From positions 32,292,501 through 32,356,500 of the forward strand of contig CM048845.1 in NCBI GenBank assembly GCA_026545225.1: DNA of 64,000 bases, given 5' to 3'. The DNA comes from Cornus controversa. Lineage: Eukaryota > Streptophyta > Magnoliopsida > Cornales > Cornaceae. Both the position numbers and the translations under genes were made by a program. Under the pieces are notes generated by a model. It was not told the DNA's origin. It did not search any database and was given only the letters and a program-made list of their open reading frames with translations. Shown here piece by piece: positions 45,456 to 56,506 of the stretch (the stretch's first letter is position 1; each line of letters starts with the position of its first letter).

Positions 45456-46987
45456 TGATAAGCAATGAATATTGCATACTCAATGCCCCTAAAATTATAT
45501 AAATTAGTTTCTTAGTAATATTTCTTTCATATTTTTATTAGTAATTTTAATCTTTTTATGATTTCAGTTGATTAAGGGTAATTCTGATTAATAATGGTGA
45601 AATCGGGCTACAGATGGTCCTCATTTAGTAAGAAGCTGAAGCTTGACCCATGAGAGATATGTTTATATTGAAGATCCAAACTAAATGGACTGAAGAAATG
45701 GGCTAAAAATGAATTTAAATGAAGAAAAGGAGCACGGGTCTATTCACGTTGAAGATTGGGCCAATTCAGGCTTAAAAAGTTCTGGACTCGTTTTGGTATT
45801 CAGACCATAACTCATTACACGATTATCAAAACAACCCAAACTCTATGTTGGTTAAAGAAAATTCAATTCTGTACAATTTCGTATTTCATAAAAATTTCCT
45901 AAAGCGGACGTTTATGGAAACTTTCTGCCATATTTGCGTAACTACCACTTTTTGGGCGCAAATGCCACTTCGTGAGGCGCATATGCCATTTTCTTATGCG
46001 CACTTGCCACTTTGGGAGGCTAGGTGTCCCGTGTGTGTTTTCTTTGCAAAGTAAAATGGGAGATAGGGGAGAAAACTAGGTATTCTAGAAAGAGGAAACA
46101 CAGAAATATAGATAGAGGTGATTCATGACGTTATGGGCAAGAAGATGGCGATTTCATCATCATTTAAACCTGGACCTCCCATCATGAGCGGCTAAACACT
46201 ATTCTGGGGAAGTGACATAACCCTAACCTTTATTTCAATATTTTAATTTGTATATTAATTTAGAAATGATTTAATTTGTGCATTGATTGTATAACCAAGA
46301 CATAAACAATAGTTGTACTGTTGGTTAGAATTTTAATGGATTATTTCATTGCATATTTATTCTTGTTCTTGTAGAATGAATTCAAATTTGCAATGATTAG
46401 GGTTTGGTTCTTTTCAACTTCTATGATTTTGTTAAGACATGTTATATAATAGTTGTCATATATCGTTCAATTTAGAGTTTTGATAATTCGTACTAAGCGA
46501 AGATGGGCTATCATATCATTAACTAGTAAGATATATAGGCCATGCTAAGTGAAGACAAGTTTTGCTTAATTGAATGTTGAACGAATCCTCTTGATAGAAT
46601 TGAATTGGGCTTGTAGCCATTCTTTTCTGAATGCATAGATTAAACGTCCCAAATTAGTACAATTATTATTGTCAGAAGGTTAGTGGTAAAGTCAATTCCT
46701 AGGACCCTCTCTCCAGAGTCTGTCATTTATTTATGTTATTATTTCATGTGATTTAATTTCAACACCTTAGAATTAAAAAATAAAACAAATTCTTTTTGAA
46801 TTAAATTAGACAAGGTCTTGATAGCTTAACAACGAAACCAATGCAGTCTCTGTGAGTTCGACCCCTACTCACCACTTTACTAATTTTAGTAGAGTATTTG
46901 TAGGTTTTTATAAATTCTCTTTTATCGAAGTGTAAAACAATAATGACACTATTACATAATATTTTATCGCATTTTGTACATCGAACA
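45456..46987 (+). mobile_element. C3: solo LTR, C family
   Basis: A 1532-bp unit, TGATAAGCAATG..ATCGAACA, with exact GGTAG duplications (45451-45455, 46988-46992), inserted into G2 near the gag start. It has the C-family word cluster at 45945-46015 (TGCCACTT, GGCGCATATGCC, ATGCGCACTTGCC). No ORF of note. Confidence 0.9.
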
Positions 46988-46992
46988 GGTAG

Positions 46993-47444
46993 CTATCCTC
47001 ACAAAATCTATAAGGGTCGTAGTCATCTTTATGACCAAGCGGTTTCCTTAAAGAACCCCACCCCCAACTGCTCCTCCACAACATCTTGGTGGTATAGTGA
47101 TATATAGCCAATATATAGGTTAACGAATATCTCATGTTATGTACCTATCACAACTAAACTATGACACAACTAAGAACATGTTATCATTTAAACACGTATC
47201 ACATAGACATGATTTTCAACGCACATTAAACACATAAACATATTCACATAACATTTAGCAGATGTTATCACACAAGCACATAGTACGCCATCGTCTAAAC
47301 ATGGTTCATGTGCACATAAGTTCTCAAATCAACTATGTTATGTCTACTCGCGTTCCTAGGTTCTCAACTGAAAGGTTCTAACCATTTTGAATCCACATGT
47401 GATCCAACCCTTACCTTTTATCCCTAGGTATACGACTTAGCTAT
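46993..47444 (-). other. G2 untranslated leader
   Basis: Reverse counterpart of the G1 leader 5872-6245 (shared phrases such as CATAACATG and ATTTAAACACG-type words). There is no gene. The leader stops at C3 on the left. Confidence 0.6.
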
Positions 47445-47457
47445 GCTCGAATATCAA
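47445..47457 (-). other. G2 primer-binding site (iMet type, decayed)
   Basis: On the minus strand TTGATATTCGAGC, against TTGGTATTAGAGC in G1 and TGGTATCAGAGC in the ideal site. The LTR end lies two to three bases before it. Confidence 0.6.
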
Positions 47458-47459
47458 GT

Positions 47460-48175
47460 AGTTATGCCTCAAAATTTGGACCACTGAAACTCCCCTGGTC
47501 TAAGTCCAAATTTTGGGTACTGAGGTGTCATGAGTGACCGATCATCATCCCACGACCCAGACATCATGGCAATTTACCTTTCTCACCCTCGACTCCAACA
47601 CGGGCCACCGAGGCTAATTCACAAAAGCTTAACCAACTCACCCTAAGTTTCTTATATGGAACACTTGGGTTCTATTCTCAACCATCATTCTCACATTTCA
47701 GTGGAAGCTTAATTAACTCACCATGAGTCCCTATGTGGGACACATTAACTCTCAAAACATAATAACACATAATTAGCCCTTATTCAAGTTTCGGTCAACC
47801 GATAGATGTCCCACTAGTTAGCTGAAACCTGGAAAATCCATTGGCTGGCTACCCTTCTATTTTTGTCTGTTGAAGAGCATCTTTCAGTCGACTGAAGACA
47901 AGTTTCAGTCGACCAAAACAGGTCTTTGCAGAACTTGCAGATACAAACTCTCGAGATCTCACAATTTCAATTGGTGAAACTCTATATGACCTGCTTTTAC
48001 CTTTTTTCAAGTCTCAATTTACCATCCACAATGTTCACAACTCAACGGGGCCTCCCAATTCATCATTTCCCACCTCAGGCATTTCCAAAATTATCATACA
48101 TGCTGATGGTCCGAGCATCCTATGATTATATTTGCCCAAGTTTAATGTCAAAAGGATTTGTAGGGGCAATTCTGT
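47460..48175 (-). repeat. G2 5' LTR, 3'-terminal part
   Basis: Matches G1 5' LTR 5851 back to about 5280: the LTR end with CCAAATTTTGAGGC, ATGATCGGTCACTCATGACACC, and a palindrome cluster of TTTCAGTCGACTGAAA type at 47795-47925. Similarity fades near 48160-48180; the rest of the LTR is missing. Confidence 0.65.
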
Positions 48176-49543
48176 AAATTAATCAAGAAGGGCATTTTGG
48201 GTTTTAATTCTAAGGCAAGAAACCCCTAAGGGTATTTTTAGAAATTTGTGTCATTAGGGTTTTTCATATCTTTTATACTAAATAAAAATAAAAGTGATTT
48301 ACACATCACTTTCGGCTGATACTAAGCCTCTTTTTCTTGTGCTAATATAGATAAAGTGATGATGGCATTAGGTTATATACATATATATAAATATATATAT
48401 ATATATATAGATAATTTTTAGTGTTAGTTTTGTAATAAAAAGTTTCATATGTAATATTAAGAGCACTCATTTTCGGCTGACTCTAGAAGATACTGTTGAG
48501 AGACTTTTGGAAAAATAATTGTTTAAATTGAGTGGATACATATATAGCTACATATATAGGATAAGGTTGATAGATATAAAAAGAAAATTATTAGGTCATT
48601 TGAAGGTAGAGAGGTGGGGCACAATATAAAAGGAAAGTGAGAAAAAGAAATGGGGGTTCAACTTCTTGAATTCGGTGCATAGCATAGAGAGAGATAGAGA
48701 GAGAGAGAGAGATAGAGAGAAGGATAATGCTACAAAGTACCCATGGTTGTCGATTAAAGTGATGAGCGTATGTGTGTGAGCTGTGAGTGAGAAAGAGATG
48801 CTAACAACCTTAGAAAGTGCTGGCGACAGAGAGAAAGAGATTGAAATTCATTGTTGTCACCGTGATTTTTGATTGTGCATCCCTTTCCATCATTAGTAAG
48901 TATGAATCTAATTCTTGTGGGTCCATTTGAGGTATAATCTACTCTTTAAAACTCTCAATCTCTCTAAATATGTACATCTCTCGGCTTGTCACTATGATGT
49001 TACTCTTGAGTAACTATTCTGTGTTTGAAGAAAATTTTTGAATGTTGATTTATGCACATCTCTCGGTTTGTCACTATGATGTTACTCTTGAGTATCTATT
49101 CTGTGTTTGAAGAAAATTTTTGAATGTTGATTATGCACATCTCTTGGTTTTGCCTTTATGATGTTACTTTTGAAGTTTATTCTATGTTTGAGGAAAATTG
49201 TTGAATCAGTTAATAAGGCTTGCATGCTCTATTTTGGTTGAATCAATTCTCGTGACTCTCATGTTTTGATGTTGAATTGATTCTTAAGTTCTTACACCAT
49301 ATCAAAGTTCATCTACTTCGGTCTATACACATTGATAGAGTCTCGACACTGGTATTATCATTTTAATTTTAATTTTTCTCTTTCACATATAAAATGTCCA
49401 AAAATAATTTTGCTGAATCTGTTTTGCTGAAAATATTTTTGCTGGAATCATTGTTATGTGTTGATGAACTAGTGTTGCTGAATTTATTGATCTAAATAGC
49501 TGATTCTTTTAAACTCAAATTTTACTGACTTTGGAATTTGAAT
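48176..49543 (+). other. Unassigned stretch with simple repeats; left flank of E4
   Basis: No supportable gene. It contains an AT-dinucleotide run (48378-48411), a GA-rich run (48688-48722), TTTCGGCTGA twice (48311, 48473), and a three-unit 82-bp repeat. The CCATT..GAGAGAG context resembles an untranslated leader or LTR R-U5 region, but I found no partner copy. It continues after E4 at 55459. Confidence 0.5.
48974..49208 (+). repeat. 82-bp tandem triplication
   Basis: Units start with ACATCTCT(C/T)GG at 48974, 49056 and 49137. The first two are nearly identical; the third is shorter and more diverged. Unit content: GTCACTATGATGTTACTC, then TGAAGAAAATTTTTGAATG. The difference in divergence suggests two duplication steps. 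Confidence 0.85.
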
Positions 49544-52500
49544 TGTCATGCCCCAAAATTTGACTCCTGGAAACCAAGGGTGAACCCGTCCATTAACTCC
49601 AATGAACCCTCCTTTTTCTCTTTAATTACCGTGGAAGCTTAAATCTAACCATGTATATATATATGCATCATTCAAACTTAATCAACCACCATGGCCCTAA
49701 ACCAAGTCTCGAATACACAACCAACTAGTTGTGGCCTACAGATTTTTGCACATGCAACCCCATGTGGCCATAACTCAAAACTGAAACCCACTCCATTGGA
49801 TAGAGGATTTAAAATACTCAATTTTTTAAAAAAATGGCACTCAATTTCGATCTAAAACGAAGAAATTACACCAGTTTGAAGTTCGGGTGCAGATGGAATT
49901 GTCCAAGTTTTCTTCGGTCGACTAATGGGTAGTTTCGGTCAACTGAAAGAGGACTTTCAGTCTACCGAAACACCATCCAGTCGACTAAAACCTGATAAAA
50001 ATGCAAACTCTTGGGATATTGCACTTTTGGTCGACTGACGTAGAGCCCAGGCAACCCAAAGGTGCTAAAAATAGACCAAAACCTAAATTTTTAGGCCTAA
50101 AAATATTTAATCACTCCACCAACTCTTAATCAAACTTAAAGTGTAGAGACTATGACCAATTTTGGCCGGTTTATCAATTTTTCATCATTTTCATGATAAA
50201 TGCATTTTGAATGATGATATGGATTTTTTGAGGGTGGAAAACATGTTTGGAAGGTTAATTTGAGGTTTATAGAAGTTTTCGGGACATTTAGAGAAGTTTG
50301 ACTTTTTGGTCAAATTGGGGCCCGAGATGCGACTTAAGTGGGCCTGGTAATCCAAAAAATTCTTAAAAATATTTATTTTTGGGAATGGCTTAGATGAAAT
50401 ATTTAGAGAGTAGAGGAAGTGATTTCGAGACCGTAAGAGTTTTCGGAATTGAAAACTGAGTCCGGGAAGGTGCGTTAAGTGGCCCGAGGGTATTTTGGTC
50501 TTTTTGAGGCCTAGGGACTTTAAATATCAGATGTAGCAGATATATTTCTTATCTCTAATGTCCCAGCAGCCGGCCATGGCTTCTTTCTCTCTCTTCTTTC
50601 TTCCTCTTCCTTCTCTCTAAGTTTTGGAGGCCCTCGGGTGTGATTCGTGATCCGCCGAAGGAGGGAGATACGTAGGGGACGGCTAGGGCTTCGGTTTGAA
50701 CCGAACAAAGTCATCTTTTGGCAAGGTAGGACTTGGCCAGAATATTGGAGAGTGGTTGGAAGGTCTTCATTTTTGAGGTAGGGGTTCTTCTTCTCTTCTA
50801 ATTGTCGATTCTATGGTTTCGGGTGAAGAAGAGAGGTGTAGGTTATTTTTCACATGCTTTAGGATGGTGAGAGGTGTGAAAAGTTGTGTTTTCTTCTTCT
50901 CTAGAGTCCTATCTTTCACAATTGTGTATATTGTGTTGGTGGTAGCATGTGGGTTTAAAGTATGTGAGTGTAAGAAATTGATACATAGGCATTATGTGCT
51001 CAATTTGGTGTATATTTGAAAAATGTGTACCAAGTGTCATATATGTGATTATATATGAGAATGTGGTTGTTGAATGTATGTTAGTCCTATGTGCTAAAAT
51101 TATGCATTGAGTGTAGCATGAGTAAAATATGCTAATTTTGAAGTTGTATGCATATGAGATGATATATGCATGTGTTATTCATATATGTGCTATATGTGGT
51201 GTGTGGTGGTGAGAAACATGCTTGTTACTTCTTTTTAGTATCAATGAGCATGAGTAGTGCATGAAAATAAAATGTCATGTGTTTATGCATTCATAGTGCA
51301 TATGTGGGAAGTTGCGGGAAAAATGACGCAAATGAGGTATACGGGGCTTCGCAGTGGTCCAACCGTGTGGTGAGATGTGGTGAAATTATCCACTATGTAT
51401 GGCCCTCATAGTGGACCCGCCATACTAAGGGTTAATGCCTAGGATCGGAGTATGTCCAATACTAATGACCCCTCGGAGTTGTCCCGGTCATAGGATGATT
51501 ATCGGAGAATGTCCAAGATTTGTGAGCCTCGGAGTTGTTCCTTCACTCTATGGCCATCCAATATATTGCTATGGTAGAATGACCCTTCGGAGTTGTCCCG
51601 ATCATTGGATGGTTGTAGAAGTTGTCCAAGGTTACATGATCCTCGGAGAGGGCCAATCATGTAGGGTATCGGATGAGGACCGAGAGAGAGAGCATTTACT
51701 CCCTTTAATGTTTTTATGTTTGAACATGTTGTACATGATTCATGAAATATGCTATCCTCTTTAATTGCATTTGTTGATTGGTTTGTGAGATTGTGAACGT
51801 GGCATGTAGTGTATTCATATGCATTCCATGTAGGTCGGTGTCAAGTCGGCACTTAAGAGGGTTGGGGTATCTCTACTGAGCCGTAGTGGTGCTCACCCCT
51901 TTATTATAAACTCTTTTACAGATAAAGCGCCGATGACAGATGGGGCATGAGTGTCCAAGTAGAACTCTAGTGGTGGTTATGCTATCTTTTGGATGTTGAG
52001 TATTTTGTGGCTATCCATGCCGGCTTGTGGCATGTGACTTCCTTTTTAGTTGTGGTTGTACTTTGGACATATGTACTTTTGATGTATGTATTGGATTATA
52101 AACTTGTTGGGTGTGGAAAGACAATGGTTTAGTTTATGTAATGCCCATGGTGACACTTAGTTCATTTGATGATGTTTTCATTGTGAATGAATTGTGGTTG
52201 TGGAGGATAATGATTCATTTGATATATAATTCAATTATGAATGTAATCTTGAGTGTGAGATTGATGTTGGAACCTTTCATTTATGTTATGGATCATGTAT
52301 GAGGAGTTCTAGGATGATAGAAGGTGGATTGGGCTCCAAATGAACCATGTATAGGGTTGTTGGAGGTCCCGTGGGGAGCATTTCGATCGTGCGAAATGCC
52401 TATTTTGCACAATCGAAACCCCCATTTCGATCGGGCGAAGGGGTGTTGATTTATGATGATTTTTAGGGTCCAGACAGGAGGAATTTCGATCAATCAAAAC

Positions 52501-55453
52501 CCCCATTTCGATTAATTGAAATATTGCAAGTCTGAGGTCCCAAGAGGGTGAAATCTTCGCACAATCGAGATTTATTTTGCATAATCGAGATGCCAGTTCG
52601 ATTAATCGAAATCCCATTTTCAATCATTCGAAATTACTATTCACAACATTTTTCAAAACTTCATTTCGACGTAATTTCTTCGTTCTAGATCGGAATTGAG
52701 TGTGGTTTTTTTTGAAATTGAGTATTTTTGGATTATCTATCCAATGGTGTAGGATTCAGTTTCAGATTCCAAACACAGTAAGTTTTGAGGCTTGAAAGCG
52801 AGTGATTCTTGAAAGTGTGGACAAGTAAATTTCCACTAAGGTGTATGATTTGATGTAGGGCCCATGGGGATTGGTTAAGATGGAATTGGGTGTATTCATA
52901 TGCAAGAATTGAGTTAAGCTTCCACAGTAAATGATGGTAATGAGGGTCTATGGGGCTAAATAGAAAGTTTCACCTCCGGTTCTTCGAGAGTTAGAAATCG
53001 GGGTGTTATAGCATGGTATCAAACCTTGATACTAATGCATGAGTGTAATTGAGATTGTTCACAGGGTTGAGTGAACGGGTTCACATTCGGGATTCGGGGT
53101 CGGTCCGGGGGAGTCCCGGCGGTCCGATTTCGGGGTGTGACATAAAGCATGACTTAAATCATGATTAAAATCTACCAAAAATAATAGAAACTCTCATGAT
53201 CACCCTATGGATCCAAAATGAACACTTTTGGGAGTGTGTTCCCCCAATGGCTACTCCAATCCCTCAACTACCATAAAAAACATTCACACAACTTATAACA
53301 TGTGAAAGAAAACATAATTTCATAATCTTTGCATTAGAAATCATCCAATCCATCAAAATTATACTTCAAGCATAATTATTCAAAAACACAATTAAAGTCC
53401 ATCCCTTCAACCACATATCCATTCCATTTTATTTCCAACTCATTTACCTAAGAAAAGTCCATATATAGAGTTACAACATAAGAAGAGATCATAACTTTAC
53501 ATTACATAAATTAAGTTTAGTCCAAGAATGAACCACAATACATATGGATTCCACCTTTATAGTCATTACAAGGATTTCATGCATAAGGTCCAAAAATGCT
53601 AAAAAATCCGACCATGACTACAAATTCATAATCAACGTGCCATAAGCCAGCACAGATAACCAAATATACAATATCCAAAATATATCAAAATACTACTAGA
53701 GTTCTACTTCGACACTCAAGTCCCATCCTTCATCGGTGCCTTATCTGTAAAAGAGTTTAGAATGAAGGGGTGAGCACCACTGCGGCTCAGAAGAGATACC
53801 CCAACCCTCCTAAGTGCCGACTCGACACTACCTACATGAATGCATGTCACTACATTACATGTATCATCCAACATATACCATGTTCATTCACAAGCAATGT
53901 ATATATATAAGAATGCATTAAACATACATCATGCTTCATGAATTGAAATGAAAGCATTATAACACCCTTATCTCTCTCTCGGACTCAACCCGATACCCTA
54001 ACATGATTCTTCACCAATCATGTAACCGAGATACTTTCCACACAATTCCAACTCTGCTACTGAGTCATCACATACTCTAAGGTGATTAGTTGGTTTTGGA
54101 ATTCATCACCGAATCATCACATACTCCAAGGTGGTTAAATAGTTTATCACCGAGTCATCACATATTCCAAGGTGATTGTATAATTTATCACTGAGTCCTT
54201 ATATACTCTAAGGTGATTAAATCATTTCAAGATTTTCATCGAGTCATCAAATACTCTAAGGTAAAAATATTACTCTCCCACATTTCCCCGTCCATCTCAC
54301 AATGGCCCCATACATGCGTTTTAGACATATAGGTATCAAGCATCTAAAATTTATGCTTCACAATACATACGCTAGTTATAAAGGGATATAGTAGGCATTT
54401 CATCTCCACAAAACCACACATAGCACATATATGTATAACACATGCATATAGCCTCTCATATGCATACAACTTCAAAATTAGCACACTTTACTCATGCTAC
54501 ACTAAATGCATAATTTTAGCACATAGAACCAACATGCATTCAACCACCACATATAATCACATATATGACACAAGGTTACGCATTTTTACATAAACCCCAA
54601 ATTGAGCACATAACACCTATATACCCAATTTCTTCCATTCATCCACTTTGACCTACATGCTAAAACCAACACAAGGAACCCCAAATGTGCAAAGATAGGA
54701 TTCAATAGTAGGAGAAAATCTAACTTTCCACCCCTCCCACTCTTCTAAAACATGTGATACACAACCTACACCTCTCCTTTTCACCCGAAACCCTATAATC
54801 GATAATTAGAAGAGAAGAAGAACCCCTACCTCAAAATCCAAGCTTAGAAGTGGAATACAGAAATTTTACCAAGCTTCAAAATCTTCCAATGATAACTTTT
54901 CACCAATCAAAACAAAGAGGAGAGTGAGGGGAACAACTTTTGTTCTTGACTTTACCCTCAAAGCTCACTTCTTGGCCCCCAAATTGTAAAGAGAAGGAGA
55001 AAGAGAGAACTTGTAGAGAGAGAAAGTGAGAGAACCGGATGTAGAGAGAGAAGGAAGAGAAAATTTTGATCTTTTTTCCCTCTTTACACATATATATATC
55101 ATTTATATATAATATATTTTCTCCTTTGCAACTAAACCCTCCATCTCTCAATACTTAGCTCCTTGATATGGTCCATTTGCACTTATTTGCAAACTAACAT
55201 TTCCTCTCTTTTCAAAAATTCAATTATGCCCTTAAAATTACATCCATACCCCCACACCACTCCCTAGAGTCCGTAGATATTTCCCGGGTTACCCGAACCC
55301 ATTCCTGTCCCACACCCGTAACCGAAAACATAGAAATGATCATTTAAGTCCACTAAGCATGTCATTAGGCGACTAATCATGCATAAAAAAAATCACTTAA
55401 CCTTTAGTCATAATTCGAAAGAGAAGAAAGAAAAAAGAATTTGTGTTGTTACA
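49544..55453 (-). mobile_element. E4: chromovirus solo LTR, reverse, split by E3
   Basis: TG..CA ends (TGTCATGCCCC at 49544; GTTGTTACA ending 55453) with exact TGAAT duplications (49539-49543, 55454-55458). Without E3 it is about 2.9 kb. It aligns with E3 in reverse across the block with ACTAGAGTTCTACTTCGACACTC (~53694) and the GAGTCATCACATACTC(C/T)AAGG repeats (54063, 54112, 54152). Word cluster of CAGTCGACT/TTTCGGTC type at 49911-50039. No inner LTR end or primer-site copy near 49544, unlike E1-E3. No coding content. Confidence 0.85.
50142..53142 (+). mobile_element. E3: 3-kb chromovirus solo LTR
   Basis: A 3001-bp unit, TGTAGAGACTATG..GGGGTGTGACA, with exact TAAAG duplications (50137-50141, 53143-53147), inserted into E4 in the opposite orientation. 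It has no internal coding region. An inner LTR-like end (to about 53009) and the iMet primer-site copy TGGTATCAAACC (53014-53025) lie 133 bp inside the real end, exactly as in D. Word cluster of TTTCGAT..GCGAAA and TTCGATTAATCGAA type at 52380-52632. A GGAGTTGTCC..ATCGG array lies at 51435-51670. Confidence 0.9.
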
Positions 55454-55458
55454 TGAAT

Positions 55459-56087
55459 ATTGTTGATTCTAGAATTTTAATAATGTTGTTTGGAATTGGA
55501 TCTGCTATATTGGAATTGAATCTGTAAATTTGGAATTGGTTCTACTATTTTGGAATTGAATCTGCTAATTTGGAATTGGTTTTGCTAATTTGGAATTGAT
55601 ATCTACTGATTTGGAATTGTATATTGCTGATTTGGAGTTGTTGTTTTGTTCGTTTAGAATTACCGATTTGTTGCTCTAGAATTACTATTTATTTGTTTAA
55701 ACTGCTTGTGCTACTAATTTCTACTCCAGTTGCAGTTGTGTTTAAATCATAAAAATAGATTCAAAATTCAAGAATAGCCAAAATAGTTGTTCATGGAGAA
55801 AATCAAGCTGAAGAAGAGTTTTCAAGAAGCTAAGAACAAGACTCTTTGAAAGAGCGGACTTCTACAAATTTTGTGCAGCTACACTTTAAGGGTGTACTTA
55901 TTGAAGCCTATTATCGCAAGAGTTCGAGTGTCATTATCTGCCCAAGAAGATCAAGTGTCTTATTCATTATCAAGATTAACCTTGAAGACTGACGATTAAA
56001 GCTTGAAGACTTGTTGTTTACTACATTGAACTAACTCCACTATTACTATGTATAGTCCAAGTATTGGGATACTTTGGACAGGGGGAG
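55459..56087 (+). other. Right flank of E4: minisatellite and apparent retrotransposon 3' end
   Basis: From about 55485 to 55640 the phrase TTTGGAATTG(A/G)ATCTGCTA repeats seven or eight times with variable 20-28 bp spacing. The following ~430 bp hold no ORF. The stretch ends in the purine run GGACAGGGGGAG (56076-56087) directly before the copia LTR, as the 3' end of a copia element would. Confidence 0.6.
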
Positions 56088-56444
56088 TGTTTGTGATTTT
56101 GGTGAGAGATAGCTTGGGCTGTGGGAAACCTGGGCTGGGTTGAGAGCGAAAAAGCTATTGTGAGATTTGGTGAGAGTGGTTCAGGCTTAGGGCGACTATG
56201 AACTGGGTCGAGTGCTGAAGTGACTATGTGGTGAGTTGGGTGAGTGAGAGTGATTGAGAGATTATTGTACTACCCTTTCAAACATAGTGGAGCTTAGTTC
56301 AAAGAGGTTTTTTACCCCACCCTGGGGTTTTCCTCTATAAATCTGTTTGTCCATAATTGTGTGATTGCATGTGCTAGCCAAACTTGCAATATTAGGAAGA
56401 AAAATCAAAGAACCAATTTATCCCCTCCCCCTCTAGGTTCATCA
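56088..56444 (+). repeat. Copia LTR
   Basis: TGTTTGTGATTTTGG..CTAGGTTCATCA, 357 bp, within the usual size for plant copia LTRs. It is followed by an iMet primer site and gag. It is also preceded by a purine tract, so it has the marks of both a 3' and a 5' LTR. The partner LTR is not in the window, since B4 cuts the element. Confidence 0.7.
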
Positions 56445-56445
56445 A

Positions 56446-56461
56446 TTGGTATTAAAGCACG
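56446..56461 (+). other. Copia primer-binding site (iMet type)
   Basis: TTGGTATTAAAGCACG; the ideal site is TGGTATCAGAGC. Two changes, both transitions (C to T and G to A). Confidence 0.75.
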
Positions 56462-56506
56462 AGTCTACATTTCTTGGTTTAACCACCTGTAGCAAAGATC
56501 CTAAGT

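Larger units (their letters stand above)
31554..48175 (-). mobile_element. G2: second Tekay/Del-like chromovirus, reverse, split by B3 and C3
   Basis: A diverged copy of the G1 family on the minus strand. From right to left: 5' LTR end (47460), primer site, leader, gag (split by C3 at its start), zinc knuckles, protease, B3 insertion, RT, and RNase H up to 31558, where it is cut. Integrase and 3' LTR are absent. Across B3 the reading is continuous with G1 (G1 9415-9470 aligns with both flanks). It is less riddled with stops than G1. Confidence 0.85.

Noticed and set aside
48660..48900. GAGAGA-rich stretch as the 5' leader of a host gene
   Set aside because: No coding frame follows within the available sequence before E4, and leader-like GA runs are also common in LTRs.
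50520..51764. ORFs in E3 as host genes
   Set aside because: They lie wholly inside a solo LTR with exact target duplications and follow repeated GGAGTTGTCC phrases.
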